Source of the DNA: Croceimicrobium sp963974215
GTDB lineage: Bacteria > Bacteroidota > Bacteroidia > Flavobacteriales > Schleiferiaceae
Direction: 5' to 3'
Assembly (NCBI GenBank): GCA_963974215.1
Contig: CAXBBL010000011.1
Coordinates: forward strand, 89,050 to 153,049
DNA: 64,000 nucleotides
Each line of letters opens with the position of its first letter. Position 1 is the first letter of the stretch. Of this stretch, positions 1 through 9,577 are shown piece by piece. Made by a program: the position numbers and the translations under genes. The notes below the pieces were generated by a model. The model searched no databases, was not told the origin of the DNA, and was given only the letters and a program-made list of their open reading frames with translations.

Positions 1-890
1 AAGAAAAAACTTACGCTAGTGGCTCTGCCTCTCCTGCAGCTAAGAAAATTTTAGACGAAAAAGGCATCAGCGCCAGCGCAGTAACCGGTACTGGTCGCGA
101 TGGTAGAGTTACCAAAGATGATGCAGTAAAAGCGGAAGCCAGTATGGGTACACCGACTAATGCTCCACGTCCTAGCGACAGTTCCAAAATGAGCAGCTTG
201 CGCAGAAAGTTAGCCAAGCGTTTGGTAAGTGTTAAAAACGAGACGGCCATGCTTACTACTTTTAACGAAGTAGATATGAAGCCGATCTTCGATTTACGTC
301 AACAATACAAAGAAGACTTTAAACTGAAACACGGCGTAGGCCTTGGTTTCATGTCCTTCTTTACCCTTGCGGTTACCCGTGCGCTTAAAGAGTTCCCGCA
401 GGTTAATAGCATGATTGACGGCGATAATTTAGTTAGCTTCGGTTATGCCGACATTAGCATCGCGGTAAGCGGACCGAAAGGACTAATGGTTCCCGTTATT
501 CGCAATGCCGAAAACATGAGTTTTGCTGGCGTAGAAAAGGATATAAAGCGTTTAGCCACCAAAGTAAGAGACGGTAAAATTACGGTGGATGAAATGACTG
601 GCGGAACCTTCACCATTACCAATGGTGGTGTATTTGGCTCCATGCTTTCTACTCCTATTATCAATCCTCCGCAAAGTGCCATTTTAGGAATGCACAATAT
701 TGTGGAACGCCCGGTAGCCATTAACGGCGAAGTGCATATTCGTCCGATAATGTATGTGGCTCTTAGCTACGATCACCGTGTAATTGATGGTAGAGAGTCA
801 GTTGGTTTCTTGGTAGCGATTAAAGAGGCGCTCGAAAACCCTGCTGAATTACTAATGAACAATGAGGTTAAAAAAGCCCTTGAGTTTTAA
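1..890 (+). CDS. odhB: 2-oxoglutarate dehydrogenase E2, dihydrolipoyl succinyltransferase (5' truncated)
   Basis: The reading frame is open from the window edge, so the gene starts outside and the lipoyl domain is not visible. The first ~45 visible residues form a peripheral subunit-binding domain (SPAAKKILDEKGI, then VTGTGRDGRVTKDDA). After a short linker comes the catalytic acyltransferase domain, with TFNEVDM, typical of succinyl rather than acetyl transferases, and the active-site motif SYDHRVIDG near the C-terminus. The enzyme transfers succinyl groups from lipoate to CoA in the TCA cycle, in the cytoplasm. An ATG at 144 is internal to the protein and not the start. A strong terminator follows. 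Pyruvate-type E2 is the less likely alternative. Confidence 0.93.
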   Translation, partial: EKTYASGSASPAAKKILDEKGISASAVTGTGRDGRVTKDDAVKAEASMGTPTNAPRPSDSSKMSSLRRKLAKRLVSVKNETAMLTTFNEVDMKPIFDLRQQYKEDFKLKHGVGLGFMSFFTLAVTRALKEFPQVNSMIDGDNLVSFGYADISIAVSGPKGLMVPVIRNAENMSFAGVEKDIKRLATKVRDGKITVDEMTGGTFTITNGGVFGSMLSTPIINPPQSAILGMHNIVERPVAINGEVHIRPIMYVALSYDHRVIDGRESVGFLVAIKEALENPAELLMNNEVKKALEF

Positions 891-910
891 TTAGACCCTT
901 CTTAAATACA

Positions 911-947
911 AAGCCGCCCAGTTTTGCAATTGGGCGGCTTTTTTTGT
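911..947 (+). terminator. Rho-independent terminator after odhB
   Basis: A perfect 10-bp stem (AAGCCGCCCA / TGGGCGGCTT) with a 10-nt loop is followed by a T run. It lies 20 bp after the odhB stop codon. Confidence 0.9.
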
Positions 948-952
948 TTTAA

Positions 953-1017
953 AACCTGCCTTATTTTTCCTTTCATTGAAAATCTATGGACTTTTAATTT
1001 ATAGTCGCACTCAGGTT
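953..1017. repeat. Degenerate copy/end of the AACCTGAG...CTCAGGTT interspersed element
   Basis: The segment ends in a sequence closely resembling the right end of the full elements at 14376 and 42114 (TTGAAAATCT, then GTCGCACTCAGGTT). It begins with only AACCTG. It sits between the odhB terminator and the TatD gene. It could be a tiny internally deleted copy or a solo end. Confidence 0.5.
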
Positions 1018-1048
1018 TCTAACTTAGCCGCCTGAATAGAATTTACAA

Positions 1049-1813
1049 ATGATAGACACGCATACCCATATATACCTAGATCGCTTTAAAGAGGATATTG
1101 ACGCTATTTTGGAACGAGCAGAAACGGTTGGGGTAGAGCGTTTTTACCTTCCTAATATTGACAAAGAAAGTATCGCCGACCTAAAAGCTTTAGCTGCCGC
1201 TCATCCCCAAATTTATCCGATGATGGGCCTCCACCCTAGTCACGTTAAAGAAGATTGGCAAGAGCAGTTGGCCGCAGTTTGGGAAGAGCTAGAGGGCGAA
1301 ACGAAATACTTTGCAGTAGGCGAAATTGGTATTGACCTGTACTGGGATAAAACCTTTATTGCTGAGCAACAAGAAGCTTTTCGCAGGCAGATTCGCAAGG
1401 CCAAAGAAATGCATTTACCCATTGTTATTCACTGTCGTGATGCATTTGATGAGACTTTTGAGGTTTTAGAAGCAGAAGCGGATGAGCAGCTATTTGGCAT
1501 TTTTCACTGTTTCACCGGTAATTTAGAACAAGCCCGACGCGCATTGGCTTTAAATCTAAAACTAGGTATTGGCGGAGTCGTTACTTTTAAAAACGGTGGT
1601 TTAGATAAAGTGGTGGCCGAATTAAAAACCGAAGATTTAGTTTTGGAAACCGATGCACCCTTTTTAGCGCCTGCACCCTTTCGGGGGAAGCGTAATGAGC
1701 CGGCATATTTGGAGCAAATTGCCCAGAAGATTGCCGATATACATCAGGTTTCTAAAGAAGAAGTGGCACGCATCACCACTGAAAATGCCTTAAAAATATT
1801 CGGACATGAGTAG
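1049..1813 (+). CDS. TatD-family metal-dependent DNase/hydrolase
   Basis: A 254-residue TIM-barrel amidohydrolase-fold protein, the usual length for the TatD/YabD family. Metal-binding motifs are in the expected order: HTHIYLD at the N-terminus, GEIGIDLYWD near residue 90, VIHCRD, FHCFTG, and the terminal LETDAPFLAP motif with its metal-binding Asp. Family members are cytoplasmic 3'-5' exonucleases or general hydrolases; the substrate cannot be deduced here. The stop codon overlaps the asparaginase start by 8 bp, so the two genes are translationally coupled, although a functional link is not obvious. Confidence 0.92.
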   Translation: MIDTHTHIYLDRFKEDIDAILERAETVGVERFYLPNIDKESIADLKALAAAHPQIYPMMGLHPSHVKEDWQEQLAAVWEELEGETKYFAVGEIGIDLYWDKTFIAEQQEAFRRQIRKAKEMHLPIVIHCRDAFDETFEVLEAEADEQLFGIFHCFTGNLEQARRALALNLKLGIGGVVTFKNGGLDKVVAELKTEDLVLETDAPFLAPAPFRGKRNEPAYLEQIAQKIADIHQVSKEEVARITTENALKIFGHE

Positions 1814-2834
1814 AGAAGCTAAAGTTCTAATGCTCTATACCGGCGGTACTATTGGGATGATTCTCCAAGAAAATGGCTCCTATCATCCTTTCAGTTTAGC
1901 CAACCTTATGCTGCAAATTCCCGAGATTTCGCAGTTCGACTGCAGTATTGATACCGATAGCTTCGATGAACCGATCGACTCTTCCAATATGCTGCCTGAA
2001 CATTGGCAACGCATTGCGCTGCGCATTAAAGAGGATTATGGTATATACGATGCTTTTTTAATTTTACATGGTTCCGATACCATGGCTTATACCTCATCTG
2101 CCCTGAGCTTTATGCTTGACAATTTGGGCAAACCCGTTATTTTAACGGGTAGCCAATTACCAATTGGTATTCCTCGTTCGGATGCGCGCGAAAACATTCT
2201 CAGTAGCTTAGAAATCGCCTTGGCTCGTAATGATGAAGGAGGCCCATTGGTGCCCGAAGTGGCAGTTTATTTTGAATATGACTTATACCGCGGCAATCGC
2301 GTGCAAAAGGTCAGCGCTCAAGATTTTGAAGCTTTTCAGTCGCCCAACTACCCGAAATTAGCAGAGGCAGGCGTAAGTATAAAATACAATCGCAATTATA
2401 TTGCCCGTGCTACGGCGGGCGCCTTACAAGTTAATCTAGATTTGGATCCAAGAGTGGGAATAATCCACTGCTTTCCAGGCATGACGGCGGAATTAGTACT
2501 ACCCCAAATCTTAAACCCCCAAGTACAAGCTTTAATCATCCGCAGTTTTGGCGCGGGTAATGCTCCTAATCAGACTTGGCTCTTAGATGCCCTTGCACAG
2601 GTATGCAATAGCGGCAAACCCGTTATAAATGTCAGCCAGTGCTCGGCAGGTAATGTAGAAATGACCAAATACGAAGCGGGCCGAAAATACCATGAGATTG
2701 GCCTAATTGGCGCCGGCGACATGACTTTTGAAGCGGCCTTATGCAAGACCATGTTTCTGCTCGGAAAGAATTTAAAAGGAGAAGAATTTAAGTTGGCTTT
2801 TTGCGATAACTTAAAAGGGGAAGTGAGTATTTAG
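1806..2834 (+). CDS. ansA: Type I (cytoplasmic) L-asparaginase
   Basis: 342 residues, the normal length for bacterial type I asparaginases. The N-terminal MLYTGGTIGM carries the first catalytic Thr, and HGSDTMAYTSSALSFML the second catalytic Thr-Asp pair. No signal peptide is seen, so it should hydrolyse asparagine to aspartate and ammonia in the cytoplasm. It overlaps the TatD-family gene upstream. It lies tail-to-tail with the operon encoding isoaspartyl dipeptidase and a dicarboxylate carrier, so aspartate metabolism recurs on both sides, though on opposite strands. Confidence 0.93.
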   Translation: MSREAKVLMLYTGGTIGMILQENGSYHPFSLANLMLQIPEISQFDCSIDTDSFDEPIDSSNMLPEHWQRIALRIKEDYGIYDAFLILHGSDTMAYTSSALSFMLDNLGKPVILTGSQLPIGIPRSDARENILSSLEIALARNDEGGPLVPEVAVYFEYDLYRGNRVQKVSAQDFEAFQSPNYPKLAEAGVSIKYNRNYIARATAGALQVNLDLDPRVGIIHCFPGMTAELVLPQILNPQVQALIIRSFGAGNAPNQTWLLDALAQVCNSGKPVINVSQCSAGNVEMTKYEAGRKYHEIGLIGAGDMTFEAALCKTMFLLGKNLKGEEFKLAFCDNLKGEVSI

Positions 2835-2857
2835 GGTGGCTTTCAGCCTCCTTTTAT
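2835..2857 (+). terminator. Probable terminator after ansA
   Basis: A hairpin GGTGGCT-TTC-AGCCTCC with one internal mismatch is followed by TTTTATTATT directly after the ansA stop codon. Confidence 0.5.
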
Positions 2858-2952
2858 TATTCTATAAATAGTCCCTCATCGACCCGTTTGGCGCAGCCCG
2901 ATAATTCTGTATCGTATCATTTAGAGCGCCTCTGACTAAAAGTAGACAAGTT

Positions 2953-4170
2953 TTAAAACATAACTTGAAACAATATCTCAGCGAAGCTTGACGAAGGTAA
3001 ATTTTCGTTAGTTAAGGACGTATAAGCCAATTGTACTTTTGCGGCATTGCCTTTCAATTGCTTAGACAATCCTAGTGACCAGCCCGTTTGCCGTTTAATT
3101 ATAGAAGCAGCATTAAGGTCAAACTCAGGGCTTAACCCAAAGTATCGTGCATCAATGCCATAACCTCTACGACTAAGGTAACCTGCTTGCACATTAAAAG
3201 CACTACCCAAAGCCAAGTACTCACTTATTTCGGTTGCTAATAAAGCATCTGAAGCCGTTTCACTACGGAAGGTTCCGTCCAAGTTAGTAGCCGTGGCAAC
3301 CACATATTCTCCTAAAAAGGAGAATCCTTTATACTTCATCAATACATCACTGTATACTTGGCGGTAATCGGGCTGCTGAAAGCCACCTGTGCTATTGTAA
3401 AGGTTGAATAAATTATGTCCCTCACCTCTCGCTCCGCTGGCGCCATCATTAAAACTTGCAGCGCCACCGAGGACCATTTTCAAAGATTCTTCCCGGGCGA
3501 AATCAGCAATGGACTCTTCATTACCGGAAGCAAATTGCCCCAGAGGATAAACATCTAGACGCGCGGCATACTTGAAGCCACCTTGATCAATATCTCTTGA
3601 ATCGGTCCCGAAAGAATTGCGACCATCACCAGAGGTAATTGCAATTTGCGGTTTAATACCGAAGGCTTCACCACCTATATAATAATCCACATAGAGTCCT
3701 AGCTCACGCCCAGAATTGCTAAAAGCCGCACTCAGCAAACTACGTCCGGGATATTGCAAATGAGTTTCCATTATTTGCATCTCACGGTTATTGGCAATAT
3801 TTTGCTTCTGCCCTACATAAATGTTCATCTTTTCAGTAGGATGAAATCCTATCCATGCATCTAATAAGGGGTCTGATAAGCTAAAATCTAATTGAATGAA
3901 AAAACTTACATTTTCTTCTTTCATTTTCCCGCCAAGATTAAAATAGGAGCGACGAGAATTGAGATAAAAATCGGCATCCGAACCTTCAACATTTTCCATA
4001 CCAATGTAGGGCTGCACCATTCCGCCAATGCGAAACTGATAAGCATCATCGTTAAACGAAAACAGGAGGCCAGATCCCAATTCAAATTTAGCCTCACTTT
4101 TACTAGGCTTAATTTGCGCAGTTGCCACGGCAGTGGAAGCAAGCAGAACGAGTAAAATATTCTTAGTCAT
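2953..4170 (-). CDS. Phosphate-selective porin O/P-like outer-membrane channel
   Basis: A 405-residue protein with a cleavable signal peptide (about 19 residues, ending ATAQ). It then has the porin O/P layout: an N-terminal GGMVQPY strand, the LDFSLSDPLLDAWIG segment and the VGQKQN strand, and ends in an aromatic residue as outer-membrane barrels do. It is the last gene of a seven-gene minus-strand operon, 13 bp after the M14 peptidase gene, and is a paralogue of the porin at 5742. The co-encoded dicarboxylate carrier and dipeptidase make small peptides or acidic solutes more plausible substrates than phosphate, but this is inference. Confidence 0.82.
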   Translation of the reverse strand: MTKNILLVLLASTAVATAQIKPSKSEAKFELGSGLLFSFNDDAYQFRIGGMVQPYIGMENVEGSDADFYLNSRRSYFNLGGKMKEENVSFFIQLDFSLSDPLLDAWIGFHPTEKMNIYVGQKQNIANNREMQIMETHLQYPGRSLLSAAFSNSGRELGLYVDYYIGGEAFGIKPQIAITSGDGRNSFGTDSRDIDQGGFKYAARLDVYPLGQFASGNEESIADFAREESLKMVLGGAASFNDGASGARGEGHNLFNLYNSTGGFQQPDYRQVYSDVLMKYKGFSFLGEYVVATATNLDGTFRSETASDALLATEISEYLALGSAFNVQAGYLSRRGYGIDARYFGLSPEFDLNAASIIKRQTGWSLGLSKQLKGNAAKVQLAYTSLTNENLPSSSFAEILFQVMF

Positions 4171-4183
4171 AATTAGATGATAC

Positions 4184-5740
4184 TTATTTTAAGCCTTGTA
4201 TTTCTTTAGTTTTGAGATAGCGGTAAATCGGTAATTCTTCGCCTAAATCGGTTTTTATCACTTCAAAGTAAATAAAGCTACTGGTGGCCTCTGGTTCTAG
4301 CACTGCCGCCGATAAATTGCTTCTTCTTTGCTTTAAGCTAATAACATAAGTCCCAGCAGGAAAGCTCACCATTTTAATTTCCAATTTAGCTTCAACTTCC
4401 TGTGGATGAACACCTTCGTAAGAATGGGTCTTTCTATTATATTCGGTAATGGTATAAGCTTCAACCTCCATACTTTGGTCATTTGAAAGTTGTTGAATGC
4501 TCAGTCCCAGTGTTTTTAGTTTAGCTATCGCCGCTTCGTTACCGGGTAAAATCAGATAGGCACTGGGCCTTTCTCTCTTCAAAGTTGCCTTCGAATGCAG
4601 GGCATCGCGAATTATAACCTCCATAGAGTCCAACTCATTCCTACCAATATCTATTACCGCTATTTTACCGGAGCGCAGCTTGCGGCTCGATTTAACCACA
4701 ATTGCTTGCGCAGATGGGTTCTCTGTGCGTTCCAGTACCTGCTTAATTTGGTCAGCTTTTGCTTGCGCAGATTGTAAATAAGACTGAGCAATAGTGAAAG
4801 TAGTAAAAACCCTACGCTTATAAGATGTTCTGCCAATACCTACCCCGCGCACTTCAATTAAAGTAGAAATACAATTTGATAAAGCGTAAGAGGTTGCACT
4901 CGATCGCGGATTTACCGCACCGAGATTAAAGTGGGTTTCACCATGATAATCGGTACTCGTTATATAATCGTAAGAGCTTAGACCATTTGCTTTAATCTTT
5001 TCCTTGGCGGGATTTACAAACTCCTTTTCTGTAAACTGACGTAGCTCTTGAGGTACATTTAAATTGCCCGAGTATAGAAACATTACATCATAGGCGGCAG
5101 TAATGCCCCACTCACTCATACGTGCAAAATCGCGACGAAAAGGACGGTATTCGTGGAAATCTAATGCGACATCGGGACCAAAGTCATTAAAAGCCTGCTT
5201 TAAGCTTACCGATTCGGGAGCGTTTAATTTGGTTTGATCGCGGTTTAAGTCTAAGCCATTTGCGGCATAACGGTCTTGCTTTTCATAACCGTCAATATTA
5301 GCCATTGGTATAATTTGCAGCGTAATATCATCGAGTAATAATTGTTGTTCTGGATCTTCCAACAAGCGATCTATTAAATAGAGTAAGCCTTCCGTGCTGG
5401 CGGGTTCATTTCCATGTAAACCCCCTTGCATCCAAACCTTAGTTTTCTTTTTGTCAGACTTTCCATTACTCAAACTTAGCATTGGAATTTTTTTGCCTTT
5501 TTGGCTTTCGCCAATAAAGGTGTAGCTAATCAATTCGGGATGCGCGCTTACTTTTTCATTAATAAAGGCCATCAGCTCATCATAGCTGGTAAAACCTTTC
5601 TTTTTCGCAAAAGCCGGAGTATTAATCTCCAAATCGAAATCGGGGAAAAATTTTTCCGTAAGCTTTTTACCTTGTGGACTAAACTGGGCGTTTACCACAA
5701 AAGAGAAAATAAGGAGGAATATAGATAGTGTTCTTTTCAT
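4184..5740 (-). CDS. Secreted M14-family zinc carboxypeptidase
   Basis: 518 residues with an 18-residue signal peptide ending VVNA. The M14 zinc site is complete: HxxE at H109/E112 (GGLHGNEPAS), third ligand H196 (LDFHEYRP), an LNRD motif near 166, and the catalytic Glu at about 296 (IEVRGVG). About 170 residues of beta-rich C-terminal extension follow, larger than pancreatic-type enzymes. The start lies 1 bp after the stop of the upstream porin gene. It probably trims peptides in the periplasm or outside the cell, feeding the operon's transporter and dipeptidase. Whether it acts on normal or unusual (isoaspartyl, cyanophycin-derived) peptides cannot be seen. Confidence 0.85.
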   Translation of the reverse strand: MKRTLSIFLLIFSFVVNAQFSPQGKKLTEKFFPDFDLEINTPAFAKKKGFTSYDELMAFINEKVSAHPELISYTFIGESQKGKKIPMLSLSNGKSDKKKTKVWMQGGLHGNEPASTEGLLYLIDRLLEDPEQQLLLDDITLQIIPMANIDGYEKQDRYAANGLDLNRDQTKLNAPESVSLKQAFNDFGPDVALDFHEYRPFRRDFARMSEWGITAAYDVMFLYSGNLNVPQELRQFTEKEFVNPAKEKIKANGLSSYDYITSTDYHGETHFNLGAVNPRSSATSYALSNCISTLIEVRGVGIGRTSYKRRVFTTFTIAQSYLQSAQAKADQIKQVLERTENPSAQAIVVKSSRKLRSGKIAVIDIGRNELDSMEVIIRDALHSKATLKRERPSAYLILPGNEAAIAKLKTLGLSIQQLSNDQSMEVEAYTITEYNRKTHSYEGVHPQEVEAKLEIKMVSFPAGTYVISLKQRRSNLSAAVLEPEATSSFIYFEVIKTDLGEELPIYRYLKTKEIQGLK

Positions 5741-5741
5741 T

Positions 5742-7058
5742 TTAGAATGCGAATGAAGTTGTTAGTCTAAAAATCCATTCATTCCCTTCTTTTGGACTGC
5801 TATCGATATAATTAGAACCGGCTTCCGCTTCAACATAATCAACTGAAGCTTGTACTTTGATACCGTAGTTTTTAGAGAAATACTGAGAGATCCCCAGGGT
5901 GTAATAGTTGGGACGATTATAAAAGGTTCCATTATTTAAAAAGGAGTGCTCATCTGCTGAAAGGTGAGTATAGCGGGCATCTACTGAAAAGCGATTCTTA
6001 AATAAATAGCCCATCTGAATATTATATCCTCTACCCAACATCATTCTTCCCTTTACGTAGTTCTCTACATCTTCTACCCCATCTACCGTAAAGCTAGAAG
6101 CTAGACTACCATCATTTCGCTGGCGTTGAGTGATATCGGTGGGCACTGTGGCCGTGGTATAAACAAATTCGCCTACTGCAGAAAAGCCTTTGTATTTGAA
6201 TAAGAAATCGATTCCCAATTTGCTAAAACTTGGCAGGGAATATTCACCTTTATCATTAAGATATAAAATTGCACCACTTTCGCGTCCACGGCGGCTACTC
6301 ATGCGATCATTATAACTGTAGGCGACGCCAATTACCAAGCGTGGTACTAGCTCTCGCATTATATCAACCTCGTGATATTGACCCATATTGGTGAATAATC
6401 CAAAGGGTAAAAAATCTAAACGGCCTCCATATTTCAAACCACCGAAATCTGCCCCAAATACATTGAGTCCATCGCCATTGGTTAGAACTAAACTAGGCTT
6501 TAAATACATCCCTCCATCCAAGGGTACGGTACCATCTATGAAAATTCCAAATTCACGAATGGTACTAAAAGCAGATGTTACTCTGCTCCGTTCCACCAGT
6601 TGCAAGGTTTGCGAACGAATGAGGAGCTCCCTACTATCCGTAGGTGTGTTTTTTTGGCCTAGACGGATGCGCCAGCGGTCAACAAATTCGTATCCTACCC
6701 AAGCATCCATCAAAAATTGAGGTGATATAGTCTCTACTTCTCCTGTTCCACTTAGGTCTACCTGAATTCGCCAAGAAAGACGTGATTGGGGGTCGTCCCC
6801 GGTTAAACGTAGACGAGCCCGGCGCATTCTAAATCGAGCGGCATTAGTGGTTATCGTAGGGTCTTCAAAAGAGGTGACGTCTAAAAAGGGCTGGAGATAA
6901 CCTACTATTTTTATCGAATAGTCATCTTTAGCTTCAAAATGAAGCCCATCGCCGAAAGAATATTTTTGCAATCTAATACCTTGCGCAAAAGCCGAGCTTA
7001 TCAGCAAAGCGCAGATAAAAGTTAAGATGTATTTTGGATAGGGTAACTTGGTTTCCAT
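5742..7058 (-). CDS. Phosphate-selective porin O/P-like outer-membrane channel (second copy in operon)
   Basis: 438 residues with an N-terminal signal peptide ending SAFAQ, a VGYLQPF strand, a long arginine-rich segment (RFRMRRARLRL) in the place where OprP-type porins carry anion-attracting arginines, then DAWVGYEF and LGQKNTP, and a terminal TTSFAF that fits a beta-signal. It lies 5 bp after iadA and 1 bp before the M14 gene. It shares its layout with the porin at 2953, suggesting an old duplication within the operon. The Arg-rich constriction favours acidic solutes such as aspartyl peptides; this is inference. Confidence 0.85.
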   Translation of the reverse strand: METKLPYPKYILTFICALLISSAFAQGIRLQKYSFGDGLHFEAKDDYSIKIVGYLQPFLDVTSFEDPTITTNAARFRMRRARLRLTGDDPQSRLSWRIQVDLSGTGEVETISPQFLMDAWVGYEFVDRWRIRLGQKNTPTDSRELLIRSQTLQLVERSRVTSAFSTIREFGIFIDGTVPLDGGMYLKPSLVLTNGDGLNVFGADFGGLKYGGRLDFLPFGLFTNMGQYHEVDIMRELVPRLVIGVAYSYNDRMSSRRGRESGAILYLNDKGEYSLPSFSKLGIDFLFKYKGFSAVGEFVYTTATVPTDITQRQRNDGSLASSFTVDGVEDVENYVKGRMMLGRGYNIQMGYLFKNRFSVDARYTHLSADEHSFLNNGTFYNRPNYYTLGISQYFSKNYGIKVQASVDYVEAEAGSNYIDSSPKEGNEWIFRLTTSFAF

Positions 7059-7063
7059 GGGCT

Positions 7064-8197
7064 CTAATCAAAGCTGTTTTTTGCAATCACTTTACCTTCG
7101 TCCATCATTTGTTTGCCACCACTAAATACTTCGGTAAGTTGAAAGGATTCGTCAAAAAAGCAGAAGTCGGCATCTCTACCAATCTCAATTTCGCCCTTCT
7201 GACTTAGGCCAAGGTTTTTCGCTGGGTTAGAACTTACAATTTTAAAGGCATCACTAGTTGATAAGCCATCTTGAATCAATTTTACGGCTTGTTCTAGGTT
7301 TAGTTGGAAGGATGCTCTTTTGAAACCAATTAATTTCCCGTTTGCATCTTTTTTATCCAGTCCCGCATTACCATCACTGCTAAAAGTTAAATAATCAATT
7401 CCCGCTCCTTGATCTAGAGCATATTGTATAGCTTTATAAGGCTCAATATAATTAGTTCCTCCGGTAGAAATATCAATCATTCCACCCATCTTAGCGAAGA
7501 CTATTCCCTGATCTATTAAATCTTTCGTGCGCGCCATGTGCGTAGGAGATATATTCTCAATAGGAAATTCATGGTCTTTCACAATCCTCAAAAGCGTATC
7601 AATTTTTGAATTTAGCGCACCAAGGTGGATATGTAAGATACCTTTCTTTTTTGCGATCATACCGCCTACCCTGACTTGCCTTAGCAAATGCAATAACTCT
7701 AAATCGGTTGGATAGGAAGACCGTACATCAGAAATGGCAATCTTACAGCCCAAAACCTTATCGATAAAAATCATTTCATCTTGCACATTCGAAGTGATAT
7801 GCATGGGTTCTAGTCCGAAATAGCCCGTGTACATGTAGGCCGTAACTCCTTCCATTTCCAAAGATTTGGCCTTGGCATACAATGTTTTAATACCACGAGT
7901 CGACCCATCAGTACCTAATAAGCCTACTACAGTCGTACTCCCACAGGAAATAAGATCCGTCATTGATATTTCAGGAGTCATGGATGAAAAACCGTGTTTT
8001 CCGCCAGCCCCAATAATATGAATATGCTGATCCACTAAGCCGGGAGTCATGGTTTTACCTTGCGCATCCCAAACCGTAAAGGCCTTATTACTGTCTATCT
8101 GATCTTCGATAGCTAGTATTTTTCCACCTCCAATTAATAGATCTTTCTGTCCTAAAGCTTGGGGAGCGTACATGTTGGCGTTTTTTATAAGAAGCAT
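7064..8197 (-). CDS. iadA: Isoaspartyl (beta-aspartyl) dipeptidase
   Basis: A 377-residue amidohydrolase-superfamily enzyme. MTPGLVDQHIHIIGAGG holds the HxH zinc pair in the form typical of IadA, and TFSSDGNAG the catalytic Asp. No signal peptide is present, so it is cytoplasmic. IadA splits beta-aspartyl dipeptides, which arise from damaged proteins and from cyanophycin breakdown, releasing aspartate. It lies 2 bp after dcuC and 5 bp before a porin. Its context (porins, secreted carboxypeptidase, dicarboxylate carrier) points to a nutritional role for external isoaspartyl peptides rather than only housekeeping repair. Confidence 0.9.
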   Translation of the reverse strand: MLLIKNANMYAPQALGQKDLLIGGGKILAIEDQIDSNKAFTVWDAQGKTMTPGLVDQHIHIIGAGGKHGFSSMTPEISMTDLISCGSTTVVGLLGTDGSTRGIKTLYAKAKSLEMEGVTAYMYTGYFGLEPMHITSNVQDEMIFIDKVLGCKIAISDVRSSYPTDLELLHLLRQVRVGGMIAKKKGILHIHLGALNSKIDTLLRIVKDHEFPIENISPTHMARTKDLIDQGIVFAKMGGMIDISTGGTNYIEPYKAIQYALDQGAGIDYLTFSSDGNAGLDKKDANGKLIGFKRASFQLNLEQAVKLIQDGLSTSDAFKIVSSNPAKNLGLSQKGEIEIGRDADFCFFDESFQLTEVFSGGKQMMDEGKVIAKNSFD

Positions 8198-8199
8198 AT

Positions 8200-9564
8200 T
8201 TAAATAAAATGATAGATTAACATTATAAGCAAAGCAGTTAGGAGTGGAATGAGATTTCTGCGGACAATTTGAAGGGTGCTTACTTGGGCTATTTCTGCTG
8301 TAGCAATTAATACCCCAGCAACGGGAGAAACCGTTCTACCCATAGAAGCCGCAAAATTCATGGGAAGAATTAAATAAGCGCTTTTCACGCCAAACTTGGC
8401 CGCAATATTGGGGATTAGTGGCCCAAAAGCAAAGAAGGCAGCATTACCGCTACCCATAAGCATGGCGGCCGCAAAAATCATTATCGTCATTACAATGCCG
8501 ATACCAATGGCATTTAAACCAATGCTATTGGATAATTCCAATAGACCTCTAATTAGTCCCAACTCAATAAGCCCTTGGGAGAAAATATCAGCCGCAATAA
8601 TTAAGGTTACTACGGTTTTAAAAATATTACCCATTCCATTCCAAAATAATTTGAGGGAAGCTAACACCTGTTTAAGATTTTTATGACGTACTAACTCGAA
8701 AAGCAAAGCCACAAAAAGACTAATAAACATGGCGGTGGTCGTTTCTAATTTAATGGGAGGATCAAAGAGCTTACTTAAATCAGAAAAGAGGATAAGTAAC
8801 AGAATGGGTAATACTGGAATTATGGCATAAATAGCAGGTGCTTTTTTAAGTTCCTTGGTGCTTTCGCTCTCTTTTCTGCCTGAAGCATCTTGCGAAAGCT
8901 TCTTATCGAAATGACGATTCACAAAGTAATAACAAATAGCAAGCACTAAACTCAGGGGCAAAACCAATGGAATCTGCTCTTGCACAAAATAATCAACTGC
9001 TGGTACTTTGATAATTTCCGCCGCTCTAACCGTCATAGCCGAGGCGGGCCCTAAACCAATTGCTGTAGATGCCGTAATTACCGAAACCGCACTCAATCGA
9101 CTAACACCGAGGTTCAATAAAATGGGGAAGATTGAAGCCATTAGAAGAAGGCTTAATCCTGCCGCCGATGGTATGGCAACAAATAGCACTTGGCTAATAG
9201 GGATTACCGCTACCGCCGTTAGTTGCGGGTAATTGCGCAAAAGGGCTAAAGGCTTCATCGCTAATTCTACCAATGCTTTAGAGGCGCCGATATGTTCGAT
9301 ATAGGCTACGAACCCCCCAATTGCCATTATCATAAGACCAACGCCCATATTGGTTTTTCCAAAAGACTCACGTACTAATTGGAAAAGGTCGAAAGGATAA
9401 AAACCTGTTGCCGATTCAGCTTCAGTAGGCCCAGTGCCAAGTGCCTTTGCTATAACTAACATGGCTAAGCCCGCGAGTAAAAGGACCGCATGTGGATAGT
9501 ATTCATTTAACAGCATCCAAGCTACCAGAATTATGAATAAAACCGCAATAATTGGACTTAGCAT
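8200..9564 (-). CDS. dcuC: DcuC-family C4-dicarboxylate carrier
   Basis: 454 residues, close to E. coli DcuC (461), with about 12 hydrophobic helices spread through the sequence and the conserved GSGNAAFFAFGPLIP segment late in the protein. DcuC carriers move succinate, fumarate or aspartate across the inner membrane. It starts 13 bp after the lipoprotein gene at 9578 and ends 2 bp before iadA. In this setting it may import acidic dipeptides or export a C4 acid made from aspartate; the direction is not visible from sequence. Confidence 0.85.
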   Translation of the reverse strand: MLSPIIAVLFIILVAWMLLNEYYPHAVLLLAGLAMLVIAKALGTGPTEAESATGFYPFDLFQLVRESFGKTNMGVGLMIMAIGGFVAYIEHIGASKALVELAMKPLALLRNYPQLTAVAVIPISQVLFVAIPSAAGLSLLLMASIFPILLNLGVSRLSAVSVITASTAIGLGPASAMTVRAAEIIKVPAVDYFVQEQIPLVLPLSLVLAICYYFVNRHFDKKLSQDASGRKESESTKELKKAPAIYAIIPVLPILLLILFSDLSKLFDPPIKLETTTAMFISLFVALLFELVRHKNLKQVLASLKLFWNGMGNIFKTVVTLIIAADIFSQGLIELGLIRGLLELSNSIGLNAIGIGIVMTIMIFAAAMLMGSGNAAFFAFGPLIPNIAAKFGVKSAYLILPMNFAASMGRTVSPVAGVLIATAEIAQVSTLQIVRRNLIPLLTALLIMLIYHFI

Positions 9565-9577
9565 ATTCTGTATTCAA